Source of the DNA: Aphidius gifuensis
Lineage: Eukaryota; Arthropoda; Insecta; Hymenoptera; Braconidae
Assembly: GCF_014905175.1 (NCBI RefSeq)
Contig: NC_057789.1
Location: 18,402,496 to 18,466,495, forward strand
Length of the DNA: 64,000 bases
Direction: 5' to 3'
A model generated the notes under the pieces. It ran no database searches. It was given only the letters and a program-made list of their open reading frames with translations, and was not told the origin of the DNA. This document shows, piece after piece, positions 1 to 12,329 of this stretch. A program made the position numbers and the translations under genes. Numbering within the stretch: the first letter of the stretch is position 1; every line of letters begins with the position of its first letter.

Positions 1-144
1 ATTCGGCATGAGATTACTAAAAAACATTGTAGAAATGTTATATGTTCATCAATTTTATCAAATATATTTATTTAAACTAACCATCACATTTACTGACTCA
101 GAAAAACTAAAATTATATTTTCGGAATGTGGTACGTTTATAATT

Positions 145-992
145 AACTGCTTTTCCAAGATCTATAAATTTATCATCAATCATATAATGTACACGCCATG
201 ATAAATCAGCAGCACATTGACGTAATTTTGGCATAACACGTTGTTCAACATCTTCTCGTTGTAATAATGTTGCAATATCCTAACACATGCATCAACAGCT
301 AATAAACGAACAGAATCTTGTTCATCTCGTGCAAGTATAACAAACATTAGAATTGAATCAGATTTTAAATACTCAATTTCAACAACTTTCGCAAATTCTC
401 CCAATTTCGATGATGCTGAACGTCGCCCCATTAGTGTATCATCTTAAGATGTCAATTGACATAAATTACAAAAATGATTTCTTAATTCAGCTATTGTTGC
501 TGTACTTACACGTGGATAAGATACACTTATTAAACCACATGTCGATGTTCTTGACGTAAACCAATCACCAGATCCCAAACGTTGTACCAATGGAACAAAA
601 TGTATCAACTCACAACGAGTATGTTCAGCACAAAGTGCCAAGGCAATCGTTGAAAGTTTTTTGATTGAATTTAATCGCAGCTATAAAATAAAAATATATT
701 CATTAATTGTAATAAAATAAAATGTTCATCATATTTACATTTTAAACAAATTTTAAGTCAACTGATATGATGAAATTAATATAAAAAAAGACCGCTCCAG
801 TTATAACCTCATTGTTACAAACACTTGCTGACTAAGATCGAGTTATTTTTTTTTTTCAAACATAAAAAACTTTGGTAATATTTGAAAAATAATAATTATT
901 GTACTTACTTGTAAATTTTCATTTTATAAGTCATCGATCAGAACTGCAATTGGATAAAGACTGTCGTCCGTTGGTGAGTCGGCTGCTGCCAT
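145..992 (-). pseudogene. PP2A scaffold subunit A (PPP2R1A/PP2A-29B) pseudogene, two exons
   Basis: PP2A-A is the HEAT-repeat scaffold of protein phosphatase 2A. Exon 1 (909-992) starts at an ATG followed by the family N-terminus MAAADSP...DDSLYPIAVLIDDL, but a TAA then replaces the next residue. A GTAAGT donor follows. Exon 2 starts at 680 after a TTTATAG acceptor with LRLNSIKKLSTIALAL. Family segments then follow: SGDWFTSRTSTCGL, SYPRVST, SSKLGEFAKVVE and DEQDSVRLLAVDACV. Roughly 70 residues of the usual HEAT region are missing after CAEHTRCEL. There is a second stop (TCT TAA) near 450 and a frameshift near 280, after which WRVHY and KFIDLGKAV are read in another frame. Homology stops at about 145. 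The retained phase-0 intron means this is a duplicated gene copy, not a retrocopy. Identity is secure; it is clearly non-coding as it stands. Confidence 0.85.
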
Positions 993-1353
993 TTTGCTGA
1001 ACCACAAATTTATCCAAGCAGAATTCATTTATTCTGAGTGTTTTAATATTAGCCCTTGGCACAATATGGCTTTTTTTATTATTTTATTTGTTTATTGATA
1101 TGATTTTCCATTGCCTTATATACTAGGGCACAACACTACAACTTTTTTCTTTTAACAAGATAATGAATAAAAACAATCTACGTTGCTTCCACTGCTATGC
1201 TACATGTATATGAGTGCGGGGTTGGATGTGGTTCTCCATGAACTAAAAGAACACAAAAGAATAGATTGTCATATTATAAAAATGTTCAACCGATGAAAAA
1301 TACTTCTAGTTTGTCTGCTCAAAAATAGTATTTATTAATAACAATTGTAATAT

Positions 1354-1678
1354 TTTCTCCGCCATCAATCCCATGCCGGAAAAATTTATCCGCCATCAAT
1401 CTCATGCCGGAGTAAATTCCCCACCATCGATACCATGCCGGAGTAATTTTCCCACCACCAATCTCATGCCGGAGTAATTTCTCCGCCATCAACCTCATGC
1501 CGGAATAATTTCTCCGCCATCAATTTCATGCCGGAGTAATTTCTCCGCCACCAACCTCATGCCGGAGTAGTTTCTCCGGAAATGGGCCAAAAACGGAGTA
1601 ATGCCGGAGAAAGCCGGAGTAATGCCGGAGAAAGCCGGAAAAAGCCGGAGTAACGGCGGAGAAATATTTCTACCAGGG
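1354..1678. repeat. CCGGAGTAA minisatellite of a CCCTGGTAG-ended MITE
   Basis: About ten degenerate units of roughly 33 bp alternate 'CTCCGCCATCAATCTCATGC' and 'CGGAGTAATT'. The block ends in ATTTCTACCAGGG, the terminal motif of related copies near 34.2 and 47.9 kb. The opposite terminus is not visible here. Confidence 0.7.
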
Positions 1679-2309
1679 TGGGCTCTTATGGGAGGCGGTG
1701 TTGGAGAATATCTACGAACTTAACAAAACAATACTTGTTTTGGTCTGACCTATCCCAAAAACTAATAGATAATAAAAGAAAAAATAAGGAATTTTTTGAT
1801 ATCAGGATGAAATCGGCTTATAAGACTAAATCTCACGTAATTAATAAAAATATAAGCTAAAAACACGATTTTTAGCAATTTTATGAAAACAAGTATTGAG
1901 GCTCTGGCAACAGCGCATTGAAGCGGGAAAATTTAAACAGCAAATTTAGCAAAATTTAGCATCCATGTTTAGCTTTTACACAGCATACACACACATACAT
2001 TCATGAAATAGATATTAAGATGGCGTCAAGATCAGTGTTGCAAACTGACAAAAAAAGCACTATTGCCGGGGTCATTACGAGAAAATAAAAACTAATTAAA
2101 ATTGTTTAAATTACAAGAATATGATTTATTATGCAATAAAATAGACGAAATGATAAGATTCTCTAGTAAAAAGTATTATTAATAAGCCACAAACGACCGA
2201 GAAAGATCCATTTTTTTATTTATTTGGGGTTGGTAGCGCAAAAACTATCCATGTAAAAGCATAGGCAGTATATTGAGGACACGCCCCCAAAAATTTTGGC
2301 CGGTTGTAC

Positions 2310-2905
2310 CTTAACTTTTGTAAATTATTTTTTGTAAATTTTGTGGCTTGCCATTAATTTATTCAGCGAAATTAATTCTTTAAAAATTAATAGGTAAACC
2401 ACATCCTCTCCCTAGCTATTTTTCATATAGCTTTGAATTTGTTTAAAAAAATAAAAAGCTATTGACAAATGGCTAAGGAAAAAATGTGGCTCACCAATTA
2501 ATTTCTTTAGCTAAATTAATTCTTTAAAAATTAATTGGTGAGCAACATCCTTTCCCCAGCCATTTTTTCTATAGCTTTTAACTTGTTGAAATAATTTTTA
2601 ATTTAACAACTTAAAAGCCGTGAGGAAAATGCCTAAAGAAAGAATTTCGCTTACCAATTAATTTTTAATTAATTAATTTAGACAAAGAAATTGACTACGG
2701 TAAAAACTTTCTTATCGTTCGTGTAATTATGATAGATAATTATTGAATGATTAAAAAAAAAACGAATAAATAAATAGCATATAATCACAATAAATGAATT
2801 GTTATGATTATCTACTTGAAACATAAATTTATGGGTGGAGAGGGTGAAATTTTGGAGCGGGAGAAAAATGTCCTGATTAGGTTTCCTAGAGATATGGTAA
2901 CCCTA
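2310..2905 (-). mobile_element. Truncated hAT-like nonautonomous element, inverted relative to the 9.99-11.39 kb copy
   Basis: The right end reads ...GATATGGTAACCCTA, the reverse complement of the TIR TAGGGTTACCATATC at 9990. Inward, 'CATAAATTTATGG', the internal palindromic CTTTCC..TAGC blocks and the TTTTGTAAATTTTGTGGCTT segment match the 10.0-11.07 kb element in reverse order. The far TIR is missing, so the copy is truncated near 2310. Confidence 0.7.
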
Positions 2906-3043
2906 CATAAATATATCTCTGAATATTAATATTTTTTAACTATAGTAAACTAATAATTTTGATCAGAAAAAAAGAAAATTATATGAAGAAATAAACTTTC
3001 CTCACATAACCTTGAGCTCGGTTTTATTTGGCTAACACCAGTA

Positions 3044-3200
3044 CCAGGGAGGCTATTCTCGAATTCATACGAGTCGACTCGTTCACACGGATCGAGGTCC
3101 GTGGACGGATCTTGCCTTGAGTAGAGATGTGAGATCCATTCACGGACCTCGGTCCGTGTGAACGAGTCGACTCGTATGAATTCGAGAATAGCCCCCCAGG
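3044..3200. repeat. Foldback palindrome 1
   Basis: The left arm, GGCTATTCTCGAATTCATAC followed by the GTCGAC-centred segment and ACACGGATCGAGGTCCGTG, is mirrored almost perfectly by the right arm ending GTATGAATTCGAGAATAGCC. The arms are about 65 bp with a short spacer near 3115-3130. There is no ORF. Confidence 0.85.
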
Positions 3201-3460
3201 AGTGCTATTCTTGGTCCCGTGTTGCGGGAGTTATTGCGGGACTCGCTATAAAGGCGTGTGGCCACTAGCCCAGTTTTTCGAACAAGTTCTATGCCATAGT
3301 CCATTTATTACCAGAAACATCTAGATTATTCCCAGTTATCCCTGAAAAAGTCAGTTGTTTCTGGTAATAAATGGACTATGGCATAGAACTTGTTCGAAAA
3401 ACTATGCTAGTGGCCACACGCCTTAACTCCCGCAATACGGGACCAAGAATAGCGCTCCAG
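3197..3460. repeat. Foldback palindrome 2, abutting palindrome 1
   Basis: The left arm begins CCAGGAGTGCTATTCTTGGT and the right arm ends CCAAGAATAGCGCTCCAG. Inner arms include GTGTGGCCACTAG and TTCTATGCCATAGTCCATTT, with their reverse complements after a spacer at about 3320-3355. Both this and palindrome 1 begin with a CCAGG..GCTATTCT motif, so they are probably related elements. Confidence 0.85.
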
Positions 3461-3629
3461 TAGATCATTTTCGACGACGATCTGAATCTCTGAGGAAAGC
3501 AACCGATCGCAAAACATTGACGTACGGTATTTATTCAATAAATAAATAATTAAACTTTTATATTGAATTTTTTTCGACATGCCATACACTATTTGTTTAC
3601 ATTGTGTGGTAAACATTAGTAGTAAGGAA

Positions 3630-4250
3630 TGGCATCCTTTCCTTAGCTAATATTTTTCCCATAGCTTTTCATTTATTTAAATTAATAAAAAGCTATACGA
3701 AAAATAGTAGCTAAGGAAAGGAAGTTGTCACATGTTAATTTATACGAAATTAATTTTGACAAAGAAATTAAGATGCAGGCAACATCCTTTCCTTAGCTAA
3801 TATTTTTCCCATAGCTTTTTATTTATTCAAATAAATAAATGGTCATAGGAAAAATGGTAGCTAAGGAAAGGAAGTTGTCACAAGTTAATTTATACGAAAT
3901 TAATTTTGACAAAGAAATTAAGATGCAGGCAACATCCTTTCCTTAGCTAATATTTTTCCCATAGCTTTTCATTTATTTAAATTAATAAAAAGCTATAGGA
4001 AAAATAGTAGCTAAGGAAAGGAAGTTGTCACATGTTAATTTATACGAAATTAATTTTGCCAAAGAAATTAACAGGTAGGCAACATCCTTTCCTTAGCTAA
4101 TATTTTTTCTATAGCTTTTTATTAATTTAAATAGATAAAAAGCTATGGGAAAAATATTAGCTAAGGGAAGGATGTTGCCACTTGTTAATTTATAAAGAAT
4201 CAATTTAGCTAAAGAAATTAACAGGTAGGCAACATTTTTTTCTCAGCAAT
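3630..4250. repeat. Tandem palindromic repeat, about 145-150 bp unit, four copies
   Basis: Each unit has arms ACATCCTTTCCTTAGCTAAT and the complementary TAGCTAAGGAAAGGA around an AT-rich core containing ATAGCTTTT..AAAAGCTAT. Units are joined by TTAATTTATACGAAATTAAT. The repeat is related in design and wording (CCTTAGCTA) to the palindromic units inside the hAT-like elements here. Confidence 0.8.
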
Positions 4251-4348
4251 TTGTCAATATTTTTTTATTTATTTAATTTTAAAATTTTAAATTCCAAAAT
4301 TTTATGACAAGTGTGTGATTGAAATAAAAATATAAATTATGCTTTTTA

Positions 4349-5014
4349 GTGTTCCGTAGGACACTTATGTTTTCACTTTTCGTGTGACTTTTTGTTATTT
4401 CGCGATAAAAATAAAAGTTATGAATCGAATTGGCTTCTACGAAGCCCATTGGGTTCCATTTTTTTTCCCAAAAGCAATCATCATATTTATTTTCAATTTT
4501 TGGCCCTTATCAGTTGTGATAGTGCCATTTTTCTACAGGGCCCAATTTTAAATATTGACGGATCGAATCCGGCAATGATTCAATCGACGACGCTTCATCT
4601 GTAGACTCTACGATATTTTTTTTTGAAATTTTTTGGTCGTTTATTTTTTTTTTTATTAAACTAAATGTAGTGTCAGAATAAGATATTTGGGTGTTGATGT
4701 TAAATTTTATGTTAAATCATCATATTTATTTTCAGTTTTTGGGCTTTATTAGATTTAATTCTCCCATTTTTCGATAGGGCCCAATTTGAAATATTGACAG
4801 ATCGATTCCGGCAATGTTTAAATCGATGACGCTTCATCTGTAGACTTTACGTTATTTTTTTGAAATTTTCGGTCGTTTGTTTTTTTTTATTAAACAACAG
4901 AAATAAACAACATTAGAAAATAAAACAAAACAAAAAAAATAGTCATTTATTTTACAATAAAATGAAAAAACAAATCAAACAACAAGAAAAAAAATAAAAA
5001 ATCCTACGGAACAC
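4349..5014. mobile_element. PIF/Harbinger-like MITE with TTA target duplication, carrying two 290-bp-type repeat units
   Basis: The TIRs are GTGTTCCGTAGGA at 4349 and TCCTACGGAACAC ending at 5014. TTA flanks both sides (4346-4348 and 5015-5017), as expected for PIF/Harbinger. Inside are two diverged copies of the unit with AGGGCCCAATTT, ATATTGACGGATCG and CGACGACGCTTCATCTGTAG (near 4540-4600 and 4780-4845). The same unit forms the array at 26.4-29.0 kb. No transposase is present. Confidence 0.7.
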
Positions 5015-5017
5015 TTA

Positions 5018-6370
5018 GGGTGCACCTTGGGGGACTTGACTATATTTTTTTTTAATATTATTTCAATTTATTCGACGAAATCTGCTTTTGAGCTGGTAAT
5101 GTAGAATTGAGACCGATATTGTAGAAAATAAATGGGAGTATCATTTGATATCAAAATAACTAGACCTTGTCTGGTGAATCGGGAGGAACTAGACTGCCAA
5201 ATAAGCCCCTACCGAAATACACGGGCTTGAGGCTACGGGAGCCAACTTGAAAATGTCAGAGCATATGTTCCTACGGAACAAGAAGATCCTACCTTGCTTA
5301 GTAACCGAAAAAAAAGTCCCTGTGTCAGTAATTATTTGACGTGGTAACTATCTGCGTAAACCAGTATCGTATTTTAAAATACATTAAATTCAAGAAACAC
5401 GAGTTCAAAATTGATAAATAGAATATTATTTTCCAAATATAAATGTACCTTCAAGTAATTTTGAACGATAATGATAGTAAAACATGTTATTACTTTAAAT
5501 TTTTTATTTTGTTTATCAATATATTGAACCAATTCAATAAATCTGTTTTTTATATCACCGTAATATATAACATTTTTTGTCATACAAAGAAGCTACTATT
5601 ACAAAAGATTAATGAATTGAAATTGCGTATTGTGTCGTAGAACAAGATTTGAATTTCATATAATCATAAATTATAATTACTATTTTTATTAATAATCATT
5701 ATTAATCTAATCCTGGCATGCATCTTTTTTTAATTAATCTAAAGAAATGTTTTCAAATAATTTCAAGAAACTTTTCTTTAATAAATAATAGAAGATATTT
5801 TTGTATCGTGTATTTTATCTGTAATGATTTTAAAGCAACGTTGCTTTAAAATCAGTACTGGGAGTCACAGGAAATAGTTTTTTTTAAACATTAGCTTGTA
5901 TGTATGTTAGCAGTTCTGTTAATAGATACATATAAACTTCATCTCATATTAAATGAATGTCTTATGAGGTGCTATTAATAATTATATGTTTCAAGTGTCT
6001 ATGCAAAAATGTATTTTTATGATTGAAAAATGAAAAGCATTTAATTGCATTTGATAAATGACTTTTTAAAAAAAAGAAAAGGTTTGCATGTATTGACAGT
6101 GCGTAAATTATTGTAAACAAGGAATAAATTATAGCTAAGATGTTTAATTGAACTCGAAAAATATACACTAACATATATATAACTGATATTAAAATTTACA
6201 TAAAAAGTGGATTCATCCGAAAAAAAAAAAATAATAATCTGTCGGTCGTGTATCATCTATGGGTCTGTGAGTGTGGAAATACACCAGTAGAGTGCACCCT
6301 CAGTTACATAGACTGCATTGATAAAAATATTTAAACATAATTAATATTGTTGTTGATAATTGAGGGTCCG
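5018..6370. other. AT-rich intergenic sequence, no gene recognised
   Basis: Only short, uninformative ORFs occur. A perfect 28-bp palindrome centred on AACGTT lies at 5826-5853. No splice-consistent coding exons are visible. Confidence 0.5.
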
Positions 6371-6371
6371 G

Positions 6372-7425
6372 ATGCAATAACTCGCCGAGCGCTCGAAGTC
6401 AAGAAAACGCTATGTTGCTGTGGGTGAAAAATAGGAAAAATTAAAATTGAAAAATAAAAAAAAATAAAAATACAGTCGTCGATAGAATTAAAAAATACAT
6501 GATTTTCTTCAAATAAATTTTTTTTTATAATAATTAGTTAACGAGATAAAAAATATAAACGAAATTTTTTTTTTCGAAAAAAATACTTTTTTTCAATAAT
6601 ATAACTCAAGATAACTTCTTTAAAAATTAATAAATTAACTTGAATTTTTTACTGTAGCCTCATTATAAGCTACCGATTGCAACAGTATGATCAAAAAATG
6701 TATTTATTAATATTGTTTAATTTTTATTATATGATTGTTTAATGTCGATGAAAAATTCAATTTGTCTAACTTTGAATGAAAAAAGAGTCAGAGAAATTTA
6801 ATAATTGAGTAACTTGTCAGTGGCAATATTGCTAAGCAGTATATCAAGAAGTTTTATAGAAATTTTCAGATATTTTTATTAATTATTGACTGAGTTATTA
6901 ATTTAACAACAAATTGCGCGCATACTGTTTGTATTTATATGGATATACAGGCGCGTGAACATAGGCGTTCGCGAGAGAGGGGGCTGACGATCACGCATAT
7001 ATAGCCGTAACGGTAGCTAGCAATTTGTTGGCAAATTAATAACTCAGTCAATAATTAATAAAAATATCTGAAAATTTCTATAAAACTTCTTGATATACTG
7101 CTTAACAATATTGCCACTGACAAGTTACTGATTAAATTCGACTCTTTTCATTCAAAGTTAGACAAATTGAATTTTCATCGACATTAACTCATATAATAAA
7201 AAGTAAACAATATACATATTGACAATCGGCAACAAACTACCGTAAAAAATTAATTTATTGAACAAAGTAGTATGAAAAAATACATTTTCAGAATTCAATT
7301 TATCTCGTTAACAATTATATTTAAAGCTTTTGAAATTATGTTATTTTAATTCTATCGACGACATATTTATTTTTTTATTTCAATTTTAAACATACCACAG
7401 CAACATGACGCTCGGCGAATATGCA
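6372..7425. mobile_element. Roughly 1-kb foldback element
   Basis: Long arms mirror each other. Outer arm motifs are CTCGCCGAGCG and CGCTCGGCGA, with GTCGTCGATAGAAT and its complement further in. The best-conserved inner arms are 6810-6910 and 7030-7135, containing AAGTTTTATAGAAATTTTCA, TCTTGATATACTG and GACTGAGTTATTAAT. The 120-bp centre (6912-7030) is unusually GC-rich for the region (GCGCGC, GGCGCGTGAACATAGGCG). No transposase ORF is present. Confidence 0.75.
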
Positions 7426-7802
7426 ACTAATTATAATATATAATTTTTATAAAAACAAAATCTGATCAATTATAATTTTTTCATACAAATTTTATAATAA
7501 AATATAATGTGAACAGAAGCAAAAATACTTTGCGTATTAAACAGCATCGGACGTTAAAAGAAATCCGAGATTGGTAGAGTTCCGTTTATAGTTCGGTTAT
7601 ATTGAATCTTGTAACTAGCTATTGATAAGCTATAAAATGTATACTAGAAAAAAGGATTTGTTGCCAAAAAATAATTAAACAATGAACGCTTCAAAATAAA
7701 AACAATAAACTTTTTAAATTAACAATAAAGAAAATTATTATTATTTTTATTTTTTGTAAGATTTTTAATTTTCAATTTTTTTAATGGGTTTTTTTTTTTG
7801 TA

Positions 7803-9178
7803 CACTGAGAGAAATTTTAACTAAAAATTAAAATCATGGTTGGATAGAAATTACTATAGTACTTTGTAATTTTTGTTTTAATTCTGGGACTGGCCGCGAG
7901 AGTCGGAATTCTACAATAAAATTATGTAAAATGTGTAAAATGTCAAAAAATTGTTGGGTTACTTCAAGCCTCTATACATCGTTATCTATTGCAGATGGAC
8001 ATGGGGTTGAGTGAAGTTTATTATTGAAATTCATTCAAACAATATTTATAAAAATTACTTTTTGATTAATCTAGATAATGATTATGAGTCAATTAAAATG
8101 AATATACATGTTTTAAAACAATAAAATTATTATATGAATAAAATACTGCACAATTAATAAATATTCTTATATATATATTAAAATTATGTGATATAAATTA
8201 CATAGACTTAAATATTTTTTACTATTGATGAATTTAACTAAATAATGACTTATAAATATTATAGTAAAATTGTAAAATGTTATTAATTATTGGTATACTG
8301 AAATTAAAAATAATGTATTGTATATGAACATATTATATAAAATTATTCAATATATATCATGTATATATATTATTAAAATGTATTACTTTGATTGTTGTTT
8401 AAATAAAATAAAAAGATTATTTAATAACTAAAAATATCTTAATCAGTAAAATTAAACATTTAAATATTTGTAAAAAATATTGTTTTAATAGTTATATAGA
8501 TAATAAATACTGAATATAAAATTTAGCATAGACTTAAATTTTTTTATATAGCTTTGTAAAAATTCTGTTTGTGGGACGAAATAACACAAAGATGGCCGAC
8601 CGATTGAACAAATGATTGAACTGTCATGTAATTTCAAGCATTTCTACAGCCTTATCTGTTGAAGCTAGGTATGGGGTTAAGCGAGGTTTATTGTTGGTTA
8701 TTTATTTCTAAACAATTTATCAAGAATAACTTTTTTCTATTTAACAATTAGTTTTCGAGTTTTGAGCGTGTAAACAGAAAAGAAAAAATGTTGCCGGGAA
8801 TTGATTGCTATTCTCCGTGAATCTAGCACAAACTGCCCAACTTAACACAAAAAATGTCCAACTTTTAAATAAAATTTGTAATAAAATTTAGTAAATTCTA
8901 AAACCGGTAGTGTGTAAATTCTTAGTCTGCTAGATTTTACTTGTGAGTGTCGTGAATTTAGTCATTTTTTTAAACAGAAATTACAATAAAATTGTGTAAA
9001 TTTTATGACTTAGTAGTGTATATAGTCAATGGCCAGATTTTTTACATAATTTTATTGTAAAAATTATCTATCAATATACGAATAATTCTTATAAATGACG
9101 GGGGAACGCAGTTTTTACTATTTATTTTGTATTTTTTTCTTTTACGTTTGTAATTCTTAGTTAATATTTCTCTCAGTG
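7803..9178. mobile_element. Mariner/Tc1-like nonautonomous element (TA target duplication)
   Basis: The TIRs are CACTGAGAGAAATTTTAACT at 7803 and the complement AGTTAATATTTCTCTCAGTG ending at 9178. TA flanks both sides (7801-7802, 9179-9180). Two internal segments near 7955-8030 and 8630-8700 resemble each other (TCAAGC..CTA..TTATCT..TGGGGTT..TTTATTATTG). No transposase ORF survives in the 1.38 kb. Confidence 0.75.
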
Positions 9179-9989
9179 TACAACTTAACATGGAAGTTAG
9201 AAAAATTTTTTCCTTATTATAGAGACCTTCCAAAAAAATCTAAAAAAATACATATTTTTATAAATAAGTTAAATGAATCTCAAAATATAAATTTAGATTA
9301 ATATTAATTTAATCTAATTAATTAATTAATAATTTTTTTTTTTTCAAACCAAGTAGTAAATGAAAAATAAAATCGTGACTGTATTTTGTTGACAATAAAA
9401 TTTAAATATTATTAATTTATTCTTGGTTTAGATTTTTAACTTTATAAAAAAAAATAAAAATAAAAATAAATAAGTTTTCTTTTTATTTTTTATATTTATT
9501 TAATTTATTCATAAAAATAACGTTTTTTTGAATGCATTGAAGGTATTTCTTAATAATGACAAAAATTTTCCAACATTCACATTGACGCGCGTTGGCTTCG
9601 GGTAATACACTCGCATTTAGAAACTAAGTTCAGGTAGGTAGCTAGGTACATAGGTTCGATCCCGATCAGTTGTACAAAAAAAAAATTAAGGAAACACAGC
9701 GTTATTATAATAATAATTTTTTTTTTTTCAGAAACTAGCGAACTAGCCATAGACTAGCCAATTGTCTATTTCTACAGAAATCGTAAACGTCTAGTTTTGA
9801 ATCTACAAACTATCTACATCTGAGTTTGAATCTAGTAAAAAAAGCTAGTTGTTAGACGTTTATGAGACTGAATTTCTACCAGGGTAACTTCCGGATGATA
9901 TATTGTATCCAGAAGGTCTATCAGGGAGTCGCTAGAGTACCTTAAATTATTAAAATAAAAATTCCCATAAAATCATAAAATAAAGAAGG

Positions 9990-11392
9990 TAGGGTTACCA
10001 TATCTCGAAAAAGCCAAATCAGGACATTTTCCTCCCACTCCAAAATTTTACCCCCTCCACCTATAAATTTATGTTTCAAGTAGATAATCATAACAATTCA
10101 TTTATTTTGATTATATGTTACTTATTCATTTGTTTTCTTTTAATTATTCAATAATTATTCATCAAAATTACACAAACGATAGAAAAATTTTTTACAGTAG
10201 TTAATTTTTTTGTCTAAATTAATCCATCAAAAATTAATTGGTAAGCAAAATCCTTTCGTTAGGCTTTTTTGTTATAGCTTTTAAGTTGTTAAATTGATAA
10301 TTATTTAAACAAACTGAAAGCTATGAGAAAAATGGCTAAGGAAGGAAGTTGCTTACCAATTAATTTTTGAAAAATTACTTTGGCTAAAGAAAATAATTAG
10401 CGAGCTACATCCTTTTTTTAGCAACTTGACAATATAGCTTTTTATTTATTCAAACAAATTGAAAGCTATAGGAAAAATGGCTAAGAAATAGATGTTGCTT
10501 ACCAATTGATTGTCAATAGGATTTCGACGTAATTGAGACTTCCAGAGATATTTACAGAGTAATCTCCAGACTATTTTCATAATATCTCCGGATTTTTTCC
10601 GGAATTTTCGCTTAAAAAAAACCAACAAAAAAAAATAGAAAAATTAATAAAAGAACCAGAAATAAGAGTTTACATCCGAAATATAAAAACCGAATTTTCT
10701 TCCAAGATAATCCGGAGAAAATCCGAATAAATTCCGGATTAATATCTCCGGTAGTCTCAATTGTGAATTGCGTAGAAAATTCTGAGAAATCCGGAAAAAA
10801 TCCGGATAAATTATTTCTACCAGGGAAATTGAAAGCTATAGAAAAAATGGCTAAGGAAAGGATGTTGCTTACCAATTAATTTTTGAAGAATCAATTTAGC
10901 TAAAAAATTTAACTGGCAAGCCACATTCTTTCTTTAGCCATTTGTTAATAGCTTTTTATTTATTTAAACAAATTATAAGCAGTAAAAAAAATGGCTAAGG
11001 GAAGGATGTGGCTTACTTATTCATTTTTAAAAAATTAATTTAGCTAAAGAAATTAAGTGGCAAGCCACAAAATTTACAAAAATAAAAGAAGGGTTGCCTA
11101 CGCTATAGAAATTTTGCATCGGGCCCTCTATACTCGATAGGACGAGGTACATATTCTGCACGCCATTTTAATTTCAATAATTAGAGGTATTCAAGAGTCT
11201 ATCATAGTTAGCGTAAATGATAAATTCTATATTATACCTATGTACTAAAAAAAAAAAATTACAATAAAAAAAAATTTTTAAAATTGTGAACAAGTCTCAA
11301 AAATCAGGACATTTGACAAATCAGGACCGTATCAGGACAAGCCAATCAAAATCAGGACATGTCCTGCTAAATCAGGACGCATGGTAACCCTA
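9990..11392. mobile_element. hAT-like nonautonomous element with 8-bp target duplication
   Basis: The TIRs are TAGGGTTACCAT at 9990 and ATGGTAACCCTA ending at 11392. A perfect 8-bp duplication AAAGAAGG lies at 9982-9989 and 11393-11400, the hallmark of hAT. The interior is filled with palindromic units (ATCCTTT..TAGC..AAAGCTAT..GGCTAAGGAAGGAAGTTGC). It also holds a nested CTCCGG-type fragment (about 10505-10820) ending ATTTCTACCAGGG. The terminal 100 bp repeats 'AATCAGGACA'. No transposase. Confidence 0.85.
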
Positions 11393-11764
11393 AAAGAAGG
11401 GATGATTAAAAGTGGGAACATCTTTGACCAATAATATTTAATGGTTCCCAGGCTATTTAGCGTTTATAATTTGCTTAGACACTAGTTTGCAATTTTTGTT
11501 AATTTCAACGGATGTAAAATATCGAGTTACTAAGGTGACTTTGAAACTATGGCTGAGAAAATAAAATTTAAATACAAAATTATATGAAAAAGGTAAAAAT
11601 ATTCAAATAAAAATGTCGAATGTACAAGCAATGTAAAATACTTAGTAGAACTAAAAGAAAAAATTTATGTGCAACTTGATATTGAACTTCCCTCGAATCT
11701 AACCAGTATATTAATCATTAACTAATTATTTTTAAATAATGAAATTGCCAATATACTGGTGAAA

Positions 11765-12295
11765 AAAAACTGGCAGATTCTGGTAGATTCTGTCAGAAAC
11801 TGCCAGCCAAATACTCGACTTTCAACAGTCTGCCAGATTCTGCCAGTTCAAATTATAAATATTGTTTTTTTTTCAATAAATTGATTTTTTTTAATTAATA
11901 CAACTGATTAGGAGACATCAAGTCATCATCGAATTATTAGTCTGTTATAATTCATTCTTTTATAGCTCATTTATCATTATTTTACGTTAGTTGTTATTCA
12001 ATGATCCTCACATGTGCTCTCGTCAGAGTTAATTCACATATATAAGAACTGAGATTATGATACATATAAAAAATTAAAAAACATATTCAAGTTGAGAAAA
12101 AAAATGCAACGCTTCGAGATTGAAGTTTCTTGATACCTTACCGTGATGTTTATAATAACTACAATAATTCGTCCAGAATTTTTTTTTTAAGAATTTTTTA
12201 GTAAAAATAGTCTGGCAGATTCTTACAGTTTCTTACAGATTCTGGCAGATCCTCACAGATTCTTACAGATTCTGCCAGATTTTTACAGATTTCAT
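11765..12295. repeat. CAGATTCTGCCAG-type short repeats, two clusters
   Basis: Clusters at 11769-11850 and 12209-12290 are built of 10-12 bp variants of CTGGCAGATTCTTACAGATT. They bracket about 360 bp of AT-rich unique sequence. No function is inferred. Confidence 0.6.
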
Positions 12296-12329
12296 TGATC
12301 TGTTTTTTTTATTTAACAAAGAAAATATT

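Noticed and set aside
1..12. Window start ATTCGGCATGAG resembling a cDNA-library adaptor
   Set aside because: One mismatch to the usual adaptor and only 12 bases; not enough to claim vector sequence.
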